This document shows, one piece after another, positions 1 through 8,001 of a stretch of 39,881 bases of DNA (positions within the stretch are counted from its first letter, which is position 1; every line of letters begins with the position of its first letter). Under the pieces are notes generated by a model that was not told the origin of the DNA, made no database searches, and saw nothing but the letters and a program-made list of their open reading frames with translations. This DNA comes from Methylophilaceae bacterium (GTDB taxonomy: Bacteria; Pseudomonadota; Gammaproteobacteria; Burkholderiales; Methylophilaceae). The position numbers and the translations under genes were made by a program. The stretch is from the NCBI GenBank assembly GCA_029244935.1, contig JAQWQF010000013.1, forward strand, positions 1 to 39,881, in the 5' to 3' direction.

Positions 1-1766
1 CCCCGAAATCATTAGTTAAATTTGCTTGGCTATGTATTAAGGATATCAAGCTATATATAGGATTAATGGCATTATTAACTGCAGCCATAGCAAGTTTTGA
101 AGCTATTCTTTATGCTATTTTAGGAAAAATAATTGACCTGATGGTAGCGAGTGATCCCAGTCAATTTTTTAATAATCATATAAATTTCTTAATTCTAATT
201 AGCGCTATATTGATCAGCAGCACATTTTTTGTCGCTATCCGAACAATGTTAAAGTACCAAGCGCTATCTGGCCCTTTCCCAATGAGAATGAGATGGAATT
301 TTCATCGACTATTACTTAATCAAAGTGTTGATTTTTATAATAATGAGTTTTCTGGTCGAATAGCAGCAAAAGTAATGCAAACCACCTTAGCATTAAGAGA
401 TATGTGGTTTATATTATCTGATATTTTAGTCTACGTAGTTGTTTACGTTACCACTATGATAGTTCTAGTTGGAAGTCTAAATACCTTGCTGTATTTCCCA
501 TTTTTAATTTGGCTAGGTATATATATTGCAACCTTATTTTATTTTATTCCTAAACTTGCAAAGCTCTCAAAAAACCAAGCTGATGCTCGATCACTCATGA
601 CAGGACGTATTACCGATGCCTATACTAATATAAGTACTGTCAAACTTTTTTCTCATGCTGGAAGAGAATCTAAATATGCCAAAAATGCAATGAAAGAGTT
701 CTTACACACTGTAAAACTTCAAATGCGTAAAATTACTATAATTCAAATTATTAATCATTTCCTTAGTATGTTTTTAATCCTATCAACTACTGGGACAGCA
801 TTGTTTCTATGGTCAACCAATGAAATTGCTATAGGCGTTGTAGCTGCTGCATCGGCTATGTCCTTAAGATTAAACGGAATTTCACACTGGGTAATGTGGG
901 AAATGACTTCGCTGTATGAGCAAATAGGTATTGGTCAAGATGGATTAAAAATGCTGTCTAAGAGACAGGTAATAAATGACAAGCCTAACGCCATAGTTAT
1001 TGATATCAAAAAGGCTACGATTTCATTCCAAAATATTTATTTTTCATACGATAAGAGGGGTAGTTTTTTTTCTGATTTTAATTTGAACATTCAGCATGGA
1101 GAAAAGGTTGGGATAGTAGGAAGGTCTGGAGCTGGCAAATCATCATTAATTAATCTTTTGCTTAGGTTTTATGATTTAGATAAGGGCGCAATATTAATTG
1201 CAAAAAAAAATATCAATTCAATTACTCAAGATAGCCTACGATCTAATATTGCTATGGTAACTCAGGATACATCTCTTCTTCATCGTTCTATTGAAGATAA
1301 TATTGCATACAGCAAACCAAGCTCATCTGAGAAAGAAATTATTGCAGCTGCTAAAAAAGCTCAAGCACACAAATTTATAATGGAGCTTAAAGATCAATAC
1401 GGTAATATTGGTTATAAATCTATAGTCGGGGAGAGGGGGGTTAAACTTTCAGGAGGCCAAAGGCAAAGAATTGCAATTGCGAGAGTGATCCTTAAAAATG
1501 CCCCCATATTACTCTTGGATGAGGCTACAAGTTCATTGGATTCAGAAGTAGAGGTCATTATTCAAGAAAGCCTTGATATTCTTATGAAAGGTAAGACTGT
1601 AATTGCTATAGCTCATCGCTTATCTACTATTGCCGCTATGGATAGATTAATTGTAATGGATAAGGGGCAAATTATCGAAGAGGGAAATCATAGGTCACTT
1701 TTGATGAAGAAAGGCTTGTACTATAAATTATGGCAGCACCAAAGCGGCGGCTTTATTGGGGATTAA
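1..1766 (+). CDS. ABC exporter, fused membrane and ATPase domains (5' end cut by window edge)
   Basis: An ABC exporter half-transporter with a membrane domain of about 300 residues followed by a nucleotide-binding domain. The reading frame stays open from base 3 through the ATG at 66, and the residues before that ATG (…KFAWLCIKDIKLYIGLMALL) read as the first membrane helix, so the true start lies left of the window. The ATPase domain is complete: Walker A GRSGAGKSS, Q-loop VTQD, signature LSGGQRQR, Walker B ILLLDEATSSLD and H-loop IAHRLS. By family it would act as a dimer in the inner membrane exporting a lipid, peptide or drug; the substrate cannot be told. The next gene starts just after its stop, suggesting co-transcription. 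The family call is secure, the substrate unknown. Confidence 0.9.
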   Translation, partial: PKSLVKFAWLCIKDIKLYIGLMALLTAAIASFEAILYAILGKIIDLMVASDPSQFFNNHINFLILISAILISSTFFVAIRTMLKYQALSGPFPMRMRWNFHRLLLNQSVDFYNNEFSGRIAAKVMQTTLALRDMWFILSDILVYVVVYVTTMIVLVGSLNTLLYFPFLIWLGIYIATLFYFIPKLAKLSKNQADARSLMTGRITDAYTNISTVKLFSHAGRESKYAKNAMKEFLHTVKLQMRKITIIQIINHFLSMFLILSTTGTALFLWSTNEIAIGVVAAASAMSLRLNGISHWVMWEMTSLYEQIGIGQDGLKMLSKRQVINDKPNAIVIDIKKATISFQNIYFSYDKRGSFFSDFNLNIQHGEKVGIVGRSGAGKSSLINLLLRFYDLDKGAILIAKKNINSITQDSLRSNIAMVTQDTSLLHRSIEDNIAYSKPSSSEKEIIAAAKKAQAHKFIMELKDQYGNIGYKSIVGERGVKLSGGQRQRIAIARVILKNAPILLLDEATSSLDSEVEVIIQESLDILMKGKTVIAIAHRLSTIAAMDRLIVMDKGQIIEEGNHRSLLMKKGLYYKLWQHQSGGFIGD

Positions 1767-1773
1767 AAAGAAA

Positions 1774-2487
1774 ATGAAAAAAAATATATTAATAGCTGGG
1801 TCAACCGGTTCAATTGGTGAAGAATTCACAAGGTTTTACAGTGATGACCCAGATGTAGATAAAATTATTACAATATCAAGAAAAATAGATGATACCACTC
1901 AAAAAAAAATTCAATCAATAGAGATTGATTATAATAAAGAACAATCATTTAAAAACTTAGAACGAATATCAGAACTAGAATCTATTGATACGATTATCAT
2001 CGCAACAGGAATATTGCATACAGCACAGATCAAGCCTGAGAAATCAATAGATAGTATTAATTTTGAGACCTTTAAAAGTGTATTCCAAGTTAATGTTTTT
2101 GGGCCTCTTCTATTAGTAAAAAAACTTATGCCTCTTATTAAGAGGTCACAAGGAGTTAAAATTGTATTTTTAACTGCAAGAGTCGGTAGTATTTCTGATA
2201 ATGAACTTGGTGGTTGGTACAGTTATAGGAGCTCTAAATCTGCACTTAATATGATGATAAGCAATCTTTCGATAGAATTACAAAGAGTTAATAAAAATCA
2301 TTTAGTAATAGGTATTCATCCAGGAACAGTCAAAAGTAATCTATCAGAACCTTTCTTAAGAAATGTAAAGCATAATATTTTTAGTCCAAGGGAGAGCGTT
2401 GATCTAATGGCTAAGGTTATTAGTAAAATAAGTCATAAGGATTCAGGAAAATGCTTTGATTTTTTAGGCAAGGTAATAAACCCCTAA
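1774..2487 (+). CDS. Short-chain dehydrogenase/reductase (SDR), C-factor-like
   Basis: A 237-residue Rossmann-fold oxidoreductase. The N-terminal GSTGSIG is the glycine-rich NAD(P)-binding motif, and YRSSK is the YxxxK catalytic pair. The usual catalytic Ser region reads FLTARVGS, so the Ser/Thr position is slightly unusual. A TTG at 1756 inside the exporter gene would add six residues, but the ATG at 1774 follows a TGGGGATT ribosome-binding stretch and starts right at the first beta strand, so I prefer it. It sits in an apparent operon with the ABC exporter and converges on the dioxygenase gene with only about 10 bases between stops. The substrate is unknown; short SDRs of this kind are often labelled CsgA or C-factor without tested activity. 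Confidence 0.8.
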   Translation: MKKNILIAGSTGSIGEEFTRFYSDDPDVDKIITISRKIDDTTQKKIQSIEIDYNKEQSFKNLERISELESIDTIIIATGILHTAQIKPEKSIDSINFETFKSVFQVNVFGPLLLVKKLMPLIKRSQGVKIVFLTARVGSISDNELGGWYSYRSSKSALNMMISNLSIELQRVNKNHLVIGIHPGTVKSNLSEPFLRNVKHNIFSPRESVDLMAKVISKISHKDSGKCFDFLGKVINP

Positions 2488-2497
2488 TCAACTATAT

Positions 2498-3472
2498 TCA
2501 TTTTTTCTGGATGGTGGGCCAGCAAACTGGGTTGAGTTCGCTAGCTGCAATTTCTCCGGGATCAACACCAGGAATGAATTTTTGCCAGTCGCCTGATACC
2601 ATTGTTGGTTCTTTAACCACGCGTGCCCCATCTGCGAAATATGTATTAGCCAGAACTATACGGCTCTGAGAAGTTCTATTATTACCTGCTGTATGAAAAC
2701 TCAAGTTATGATGAAAACTGGCTTCCCCAATCTCAAACGGTTTGTTATCAATAGTCACGTTGTTTGCCTTAAAAACCTCAGTGACTTTTTTGTCGTAGCT
2801 TGTGTCATTTTTATTAAAATTGATATTTTTGACGAGATTATAAACGTTTAACGGCTTTGCAAATGATAAAGGACCCATAGCTTTTGGCACTGGTTGTGCT
2901 GGCATCCATGCAGTCACAACATCATTTGTCTCTAAAGGGAAATGATGATCATCGTAATGCCATGGCGTGCGACCGCAACCGGGCTCTTTTGAGAGTGCAT
3001 TGTCATGATAGAGACGAACACTTTTTACACTTAGTAGGTCCGCTGAAATCTTTGCAATGCGTGGGCTTAGTACATATTGTCTGATAACAGGACTCTCTAT
3101 CCACATCATTTCGAGGCTTAGGAAGCGTTTGCTTCTGTTGTTTGCTGGAAATGTCTTATTAAGAAGGCTTATGAGCTCTTTACGCAATCGAACTACAGCC
3201 CCAGGAGACAACACATTTGGTAGTCTGATGAATCCATCCCTTCGAAAGTTGCAGTGATGCTCTTCTGTTAATTTATATGGGGTGGAAAGTTCATCATCTA
3301 GTTCACTATCTGAAGGCATGTCAAAATGCTGTATAGGCTCTATATCGACAAAATTAGTTGCATTATTACCTTTATTATCGGCAAGCGTTACATACCAATC
3401 CCACCAAGCTTGATTATCCTGTTCCCAGTATTGGTTTAAGTCTTCGCCAAGTGCATTTGCTCCTACAAGCAA
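2498..3472 (-). CDS. PhyH-family Fe(II)/2-oxoglutarate dioxygenase
   Basis: A protein of about 324 residues with the phytanoyl-CoA dioxygenase fold. The iron-binding triad is visible as H172 and D174 in WHYDDHHF and H260 in LSFHTAG, with R271 in SRIVLANTYF as the likely 2-oxoglutarate-binding arginine. An N-terminal extension rich in Trp (YWEQDNQAWWDWYVTLADN) precedes the core. Such enzymes hydroxylate or oxidise small organic substrates. No in-frame ATG fits the N-terminus; the first usable start is a TTG at 3472, so the start is uncertain. The gene is divergent from the EgtD-like gene, and its codons look richer in G and C than those of most neighbours, which may indicate acquisition by transfer. 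The substrate is unknown; an amino-acid betaine is one possibility given the neighbour. Confidence 0.8.
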   Translation of the reverse strand: MLVGANALGEDLNQYWEQDNQAWWDWYVTLADNKGNNATNFVDIEPIQHFDMPSDSELDDELSTPYKLTEEHHCNFRRDGFIRLPNVLSPGAVVRLRKELISLLNKTFPANNRSKRFLSLEMMWIESPVIRQYVLSPRIAKISADLLSVKSVRLYHDNALSKEPGCGRTPWHYDDHHFPLETNDVVTAWMPAQPVPKAMGPLSFAKPLNVYNLVKNINFNKNDTSYDKKVTEVFKANNVTIDNKPFEIGEASFHHNLSFHTAGNNRTSQSRIVLANTYFADGARVVKEPTMVSGDWQKFIPGVDPGEIAASELNPVCWPTIQKK

Positions 3473-3703
3473 ATCATTAGAGAGTATTTTTTTGTTAATA
3501 ACTTAGTTTCCTAAAATAAAATATTTTGACTGCTAAAACCTAGACGTCACCATCAGACACTTATAAATAACAATTAGTTGCATCTGTAACTTGTGTGTAT
3601 TATGGACCGTTATGTTAATATAACCAGTCTACTAAATTCCCTAAGTAATGAGACGGTCGAAAATAATATTAATCAAAGAGTAATCTTTTTGGAATGTAAT
3701 TTT

Positions 3704-4687
3704 ATGGATGATGAAAATATTAAGGATCTTGACTATTTTTTTGATATCCAACCTAAGAAACAAATAGAATTTTATGAGTCTGTTTTAGAAGGGTTGTCGT
3801 TACCACAGAAAACAATATCCCCTAAATTTCTTTATGATGAGCGTGGCTCCAAGATATTTGATAAAATTTGCGACACACCAGAATACTACTTAACTCGAAC
3901 CGAAATAGCGTTACTTAATGACATTCAAGAAGAGCTTTATTCTCTTGTTGAGCCAGGTTCAGCTGTTGTTGAATATGGTTGTGGATCGAGTATTAAGATT
4001 AAAGCACTTCTATCTGCTTTGCCAGAACCATCACATTATATTGCAATAGATATTTCAAAATCTCATTTGATTTCAACCGCGAAAGAAATAGCTTCGAATT
4101 ATAAAAATATTTCTGTTGCAGCAATTTGTGCAGATTTTATGGAGCCGATTGACTGGCCAGAAAGAGCCTCTTTTGAATCTCTAAAGCGGCTAGCTTTTTT
4201 CCCTGGCTCCACTATCGGCAATCTAAACCCTAATGAAGCCAGTCAGTTTTTAAAATATGTCCGACATTTAGTTGGTAATGAAGGTACATTCATAATTGGT
4301 GTAGATATGAAGAAAGATGATGAGGTTTTTAATCGAGCTTATAATGATGCAGAGGGTCATACTGCTGACTTTAATTTAAACCTTCTACATAGAATGAAAA
4401 AAGAACTAGATGCTGATATAAATATCTCCGAATTTTCACATAAAGCCTTTTATAACGAAAAACTTGGGAGAGTTGAAATGCACCTTATTAGTAATCTTAA
4501 GCAGAATATTAAAATTAATAATTTAGAATTCTCCTTTACAGAAGGGGAAAGTATACATACCGAATGCTCTTATAAATATTCTGTAAGAGAATTTTCTGAG
4601 TTGGCTAAAAAATCAGGATTTAGCATGTTAAAAAATTGGACTGACAAAAGAAATTTTTTTAGTATTTATTTAATGAAAGCTATCTAA
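3704..4687 (+). CDS. egtD: EgtD-like L-histidine N-alpha-methyltransferase (hercynine-forming type)
   Basis: A SAM-dependent methyltransferase of the EgtD family, which trimethylates the alpha-amino group of histidine to hercynine. Family features in order: FLYDERGS near residue 43, PEYYLTRTE, the SAM motif EYGCGSS near 90, ADFMEP, STIGNLNP with the Asn equivalent to EgtD N166, AYNDAEGHTADFN, RVEMHL carrying the Met equivalent to M252, and TECSYKY carrying the Glu and Ser equivalent to E282 and S284. As I recall the literature, M252 and E282 set histidine specificity in the mycobacterial enzyme, so histidine is the likely substrate. Longer starts exist (ATG 3602, TTG 3593), but their extra residues look unlike the family; ATG 3704 gives 327 residues, near the usual 320. 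No EgtB sulfoxide synthase is in the window. Confidence 0.82.
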   Translation: MDDENIKDLDYFFDIQPKKQIEFYESVLEGLSLPQKTISPKFLYDERGSKIFDKICDTPEYYLTRTEIALLNDIQEELYSLVEPGSAVVEYGCGSSIKIKALLSALPEPSHYIAIDISKSHLISTAKEIASNYKNISVAAICADFMEPIDWPERASFESLKRLAFFPGSTIGNLNPNEASQFLKYVRHLVGNEGTFIIGVDMKKDDEVFNRAYNDAEGHTADFNLNLLHRMKKELDADINISEFSHKAFYNEKLGRVEMHLISNLKQNIKINNLEFSFTEGESIHTECSYKYSVREFSELAKKSGFSMLKNWTDKRNFFSIYLMKAI

Positions 4688-4725
4688 AATCAGATTCATG
4701 CACCAAACTATTTATATGTGATGCC

Positions 4726-5622
4726 ATGAAGATTAAATCAGCTTGGATACGACAGATAGAGAGTGGCCAACAACCAAGTAGCTCTGCTTTACGAGATCAT
4801 CTCGGTGCTGTTCATGACAATAATGCGGGTTTTACTGAAGATTTTGCGTGGAAGTGTCGTGATGCGAATGGTAAGAATAGTTATGAGTTGCTTGCCGATA
4901 TTATTGATCAAAAATATCATTCTCAGGTTCTCGATCTTGGTTGTGGGAGTGGAGTTCTTTTAGACCTTTGTAATCAACGTTTTGGAAATGAATTGGTACT
5001 TTCTGGCGTTGATATGAATGGTTCCGAACTGCAGCTTGCACGCAAGCGTCTCGCCCATACCGATACCAAACTTTATCAGGGAGCGGCGCAAAACCTTGAT
5101 TTTTTTTCTGATTCATCTTTTGATTTGATCTTCTGTCATTGGGCATTAACTTTGATGGACCCAGTGACTGAAGTCCTTGCCACAACCAATCGTCTACTCA
5201 AAGAAAAAGGTATTTTTGCAGCTATAATTGATGGGGATCCCAAAACTGCCGACGGCTATCGTGAAGTCCACGACATTATTTACGAACATGTGCAATGCAA
5301 GTATCCGGATTATGGAGTTTTTGAACTTGGTGACCCACGTGTGAGAACAGCCGCGGGACTTAAAAAACTTGTGGCTGAAACCTTTGAAGATTTTGATATA
5401 AACATAACACCAATAACTGTAAGTTATAATGGAGCTCCTAGCCTCTTAGCACGTGAGGCCGCTGGTTTTTTCTATGCTTCATTCGTTCTTTCTCCTAATG
5501 ACTTTAGCCAGATGCTTGCTAATCTTGAAAAATATTTTTTTACGAACCTACATGATGGAACCAGCTGTTTCACCATGCCAATAAATCTTTTAATCGTTAG
5601 AGGAAAAGGAAGTAATAACTAG
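4726..5622 (+). CDS. Class I SAM-dependent methyltransferase
   Basis: A 298-residue methyltransferase. The SAM-binding motif is VLDLGCGSGVLLDL near residue 70, followed by an acidic end of strand 2 (SGVDMNGSEL) and the strand-4 motif FDLIFCHWALTLMDP. The C-terminal half, after residue 170, is likely substrate-binding and I do not recognise it. It lies 38 bases after the EgtD-like gene on the same strand, so the two are probably co-transcribed. Base composition is higher in G and C than in the surrounding genes (for example the stretch coding for RLAHTDTKLYQGAAQ), as in the PhyH gene. That suggests these two arrived together or from a similar source. The substrate is unknown; small molecules fit better than nucleic acid because no RNA- or DNA-binding domain is visible. 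Confidence 0.8.
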   Translation: MKIKSAWIRQIESGQQPSSSALRDHLGAVHDNNAGFTEDFAWKCRDANGKNSYELLADIIDQKYHSQVLDLGCGSGVLLDLCNQRFGNELVLSGVDMNGSELQLARKRLAHTDTKLYQGAAQNLDFFSDSSFDLIFCHWALTLMDPVTEVLATTNRLLKEKGIFAAIIDGDPKTADGYREVHDIIYEHVQCKYPDYGVFELGDPRVRTAAGLKKLVAETFEDFDINITPITVSYNGAPSLLAREAAGFFYASFVLSPNDFSQMLANLEKYFFTNLHDGTSCFTMPINLLIVRGKGSNN

Positions 5623-5828
5623 GCTTCTTATAATCTTGTTGAATCTTATTTAATAATATATAGTTTATTTAATGACAGCTCATATTACAGTACCCATTGT
5701 TTATAGCAGTCAATAATTAAAAGCAAATCTACGACCAAAAGTCTTACCTTGTTTTATAAGATGATGATTAATCCCGTTCAATCAAAATAGATTTTAAACG
5801 TGATTTACTTTTATTACTCATATCATAT

Positions 5829-5854
5829 ACATAATTAATTATCCTTAATTATGT
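5829..5854. promoter_or_regulatory. Inverted repeat upstream of panB-like gene
   Basis: Two perfect 9-base arms, ACATAATTA and TAATTATGT, separated by 8 bases, lie about 56 bases before the ATG at 5910. The symmetry and position suit an operator or a weak RNA hairpin, but the arms are almost all A and T in an AT-rich genome, so chance is a real alternative. The rest of the 287-base gap (5623-5909) shows no ORF, no terminator and no other structure I can support. Confidence 0.3.
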
Positions 5855-5909
5855 GGATTGCTCATGATTAATCGTCACCATAGAAATTAAACAATTATAG
5901 GAAAAGATT

Positions 5910-6713
5910 ATGAGTGTATTAGAAAGTTTTAAAAAGTTAAAAGCAGAAGGGACGAAAATTGTAGTAGTTACTTCTCATGAATACTGGAGTGCAAAGATTC
6001 TTAACGATACAGACGTAAACGGTATTTTAATTGGTGATGATTTAAATATGGTGGTTCATGGCCATGAAGATACTTTGAGTTGTGATGTGGAAACAATTGC
6101 AATGCACACCAGAGCAGTAAAAAAAGGAGCAAAAGATAAATTCCTCATCGCTGGTATGCCTTTCTTGAGCAACAGAAAAGGATTCAAAGAAGCAATGGAT
6201 AACGTTGAAATCTTAATTAAGGCTGGGGCAAATGCACTTAAAATAGAAGGCGTTGATGGAAACGAAGAGCTCTATGCTCATCTTTCTCAATCAGGTATTC
6301 CAACAATTGGACATATTGGCCTTACACCATCTCACCACAATGCAATCGGTGGATTTAAAGCTCAAGGTAAAACTAAAGAAAGTGAGCTTAGCATTATTGA
6401 AGAAGCTAAAAAACTTGACAAGCTTGGGTGTATCGCAATCGTTTTAGAAGCTGTTCCACAGCATGTAGGTGCCGCTGTTAGAGATGCAGTTTCTATCCCA
6501 GTCGTTGGTGTCGGAGCAGGATTGGATGTAGATGGACAAGCGCTGGTTCTTCCAGATATGCTAGGTTTTTCTACAGACTTTAAGCCTAAATTCGTAAGAA
6601 CATACATGAATGGAGCCGATCTTATTAAAGATGCCGTAAATAAGTTTGCAGCAGATGTTCATGCGGAAGCATTCCCATCGGAAAAAGAAACTTACGCACC
6701 GGCGAAGAAATAG
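5910..6713 (+). CDS. PanB-like ketopantoate hydroxymethyltransferase family protein with altered metal site
   Basis: A 267-residue TIM-barrel protein homologous to PanB, which transfers a one-carbon unit from methylene-THF to ketoisovalerate in pantothenate synthesis. Family landmarks are IGDDLNM, GHEDTL, LKIEG (K111, E113), GHIGLTP, GGFKAQG and the catalytic Glu in VLEAVP (E180). Compared with the E. coli protein as I remember it, two active-site residues differ: the metal ligand Asp84 (LLLADLPF) is Gly82 here (FLIAGMPF), and Ser46 (GDSLG) is Asp44 (GDDLN). It may therefore be a diverged paralogue rather than the true PanB. The start is firm: ATAGGAAAAG precedes the ATG. No panC is nearby. 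The family is certain, the reaction is not. Confidence 0.75.
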   Translation: MSVLESFKKLKAEGTKIVVVTSHEYWSAKILNDTDVNGILIGDDLNMVVHGHEDTLSCDVETIAMHTRAVKKGAKDKFLIAGMPFLSNRKGFKEAMDNVEILIKAGANALKIEGVDGNEELYAHLSQSGIPTIGHIGLTPSHHNAIGGFKAQGKTKESELSIIEEAKKLDKLGCIAIVLEAVPQHVGAAVRDAVSIPVVGVGAGLDVDGQALVLPDMLGFSTDFKPKFVRTYMNGADLIKDAVNKFAADVHAEAFPSEKETYAPAKK

Positions 6714-6754
6714 CTACTTAATTAATAAAAGGGCTATACATGGTTTTACAAAAT

Positions 6755-6830
6755 ATGACGTTAGAGAGGATTATAAGGAGTGGCAATAAATGTTGTATAC
6801 ATTTAATTCGTAGTCCTTTTCTTACGTCAT
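6755..6830 (+). other. Predicted two-tier hairpin leader before fau
   Basis: A strong imperfect hairpin ending five bases before the TTG start of fau. The outer stem pairs ATGACGT (6755-6761) with ACGTCAT (6824-6830) perfectly, then continues after one T:T mismatch for about seven pairs including G:U pairs (6763-6769 with 6816-6822). An inner hairpin pairs AAATGT (6788-6793) with ACATTT (6799-6804) around a five-base loop. It holds an excellent ribosome-binding site and a seven-codon ORF. In many Gammaproteobacteria the 6S RNA gene lies upstream of fau, but this element is only about 76 bases against roughly 180 for 6S, so I do not call it 6S. A regulatory leader is the likelier reading. Confidence 0.45.
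6790..6813 (+). CDS. Seven-codon leader ORF (MLYTFNS) upstream of fau
   Basis: ATG at 6790 is preceded by a perfect AAGGAG (6775-6780) at nine-base spacing, while the fau start itself is a TTG without such a site. The mini-ORF ends in TAG at 6811-6813, in the same frame as fau, 21 bases before the TTG. It overlaps the inner hairpin of the leader, so translating it could open the structure and hand ribosomes to fau. An alternative is that ATG 6790 was once the fau start and the TAG is a recent mutation, but the family does not need the extra residues. Confidence 0.4.
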   Translation: MLYTFNS

Positions 6831-6834
6831 TATT

Positions 6835-7401
6835 TTGAAAAAAGATATAGTTAGAAAAAAATATTTAAAAAAGCGTCAAGAACTGTCTTCTTCCAAATTT
6901 GAAGAAGAATCATCTCAACTTATTCAAAACACTATTGAGCTTATAAAAAAATATAAGCCTAAATGTGTTCATTGCTTTTTACCTATCCATTCAAAAGGTG
7001 AAATAAACACTACACCAATCGTTCAGTATTGCTGGAAAAATAACATCAATGTTGTTGTGCCTGTTAGTAACTTTGAAGACGGGACAATAAAAACTGCAGA
7101 ATTTAGTCCTTATACTAAAACAAAGAAAACAAAAAATAATATTACCGAACCAATTGATCCTATTTGGAAAAAACACGATCATATTGATATTGTAATCACT
7201 CCTCTTTTGGCTTTTGATCCTCAAGGTTATCGAGTAGGTTATGGGAAAGGATTTTATGATCGTTTTTTTGCTTCTTTACACAAGGATGTGAAAAGAGTTG
7301 GAATTAGCCTTTTTAAGCCTTATAAGGACATAGAAAATATAAATGAATATGATGTACCTTTGACTCATTGCGTTACTCCTGATAAAACTTATTCTTTTTA
7401 A
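6835..7401 (+). CDS. fau: 5-formyltetrahydrofolate cyclo-ligase
   Basis: A 188-residue member of the 5-FTHF cyclo-ligase family, which uses ATP to convert 5-formyl-THF into 5,10-methenyl-THF and so returns a stalled folate to the one-carbon pool. Landmarks are the basic N-terminus (RKKYLKKRQEL), CFLPIHSKGEINT, the phosphate-binding region TPLLAFDPQGYRVGYGKGFYDRF, and the conserved end EYDVPLTHCVTPDK. The first codon is TTG at 6835, fitting where the family begins; no ATG gives a better N-terminus. It is preceded by a hairpin leader and mini-ORF, which probably control its translation. A role in folate recycling suits a one-carbon-dependent organism. Confidence 0.88.
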   Translation: MKKDIVRKKYLKKRQELSSSKFEEESSQLIQNTIELIKKYKPKCVHCFLPIHSKGEINTTPIVQYCWKNNINVVVPVSNFEDGTIKTAEFSPYTKTKKTKNNITEPIDPIWKKHDHIDIVITPLLAFDPQGYRVGYGKGFYDRFFASLHKDVKRVGISLFKPYKDIENINEYDVPLTHCVTPDKTYSF

Positions 7402-7415
7402 TAATTGGTGATTAA

Positions 7416-7691
7416 ATGAAAAAACTATTATTACTTTTACTCTTTATCCCTAGCATTGTTATAGCGGATTCAAGCTCAGAATTTTATGAGCCAAGTGATT
7501 CAAATGCTTATCAAGGAAGATTGTTATACGACTCTAGCAAAGAAGATTATCCGATAGAAAAAATGATAAAACTTTGTGAGCCTTATACGGGAATAGATAC
7601 TGCGCAAACAAAATGTAAACAACAAAGCCAGCAATCAATAATGATATGTGAATATAAATGCAGCTTACATTGGGCAGCAAGCAGTAAATAA
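7416..7691 (+). CDS. Small secreted protein with four cysteines, function unknown
   Basis: A 91-residue protein starting with a clear Sec signal peptide (MKKLLLLLLFIPSIVIA, cleavage likely after IADS or nearby). The mature part is hydrophilic with four Cys (KLCEP, TKCKQ, MICEYKCSL), an arrangement that could form two disulphides in the periplasm. It starts 14 bases after fau, with GGTGATTAA before the ATG. I recognise no family. Two further small membrane genes follow on the same strand, so the three may be one operon. Confidence 0.65.
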   Translation: MKKLLLLLLFIPSIVIADSSSEFYEPSDSNAYQGRLLYDSSKEDYPIEKMIKLCEPYTGIDTAQTKCKQQSQQSIMICEYKCSLHWAASSK

Positions 7692-7732
7692 ATAGTTAGC
7701 CCTATAAGATATTATCAATAAGGAGAAATAAA

Positions 7733-7999
7733 ATGGAATTTAAAGTAGACAAAACCATAAAGATACTGCTAGGTGCTATTGTATTTGGCTTGTTCTTAAA
7801 TGCTACTAATGTCTTTATAGATAAGGCTTATGCAAATGAGTGGGATTTAGTAGTAGAGCTAAATAAAAGTAATGTCAAAATTGATAGGATGCAAGAGAAT
7901 TTAAACATAATTGATAAGAATGTAAGAGTCCTGGAAAAAATAATAGATACTGCTGAAAATAACCTTAAAACTGCAATTAATAATGCTTGTCAAAAATAA
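7733..7999 (+). CDS. Small membrane-anchored coiled-coil protein, function unknown
   Basis: An 88-residue protein with an excellent ribosome-binding site (AAGGAGAAATAAA before the ATG). An N-terminal hydrophobic segment, about residues 9-28 (ILLGAIVFGLFLNATNVFI), is either a signal anchor or a cleaved signal ending near AYANE. It is followed by a charged, heptad-like region to the end (VELNKSNVKIDRMQENLNII…) that should form a coiled coil. No family recognised. The next small gene starts two bases after its stop, so both are very probably translated together. Confidence 0.65.
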   Translation: MEFKVDKTIKILLGAIVFGLFLNATNVFIDKAYANEWDLVVELNKSNVKIDRMQENLNIIDKNVRVLEKIIDTAENNLKTAINNACQK

Positions 8000-8001
8000 T
8001 T

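Noticed and set aside
3593-3703. Longer N-terminus of the EgtD-like protein
   Set aside because: The frame is open from TTG 3593 and ATG 3602, but the extra 34-37 residues do not resemble the family and the length from ATG 3704 is normal.
6755-6830. 6S RNA gene upstream of fau
   Set aside because: The position fits, but the element is about 76 bases instead of roughly 180 and shows none of the 6S closing-stem or bubble sequence I can recall. A leader hairpin with a small ORF explains it better.
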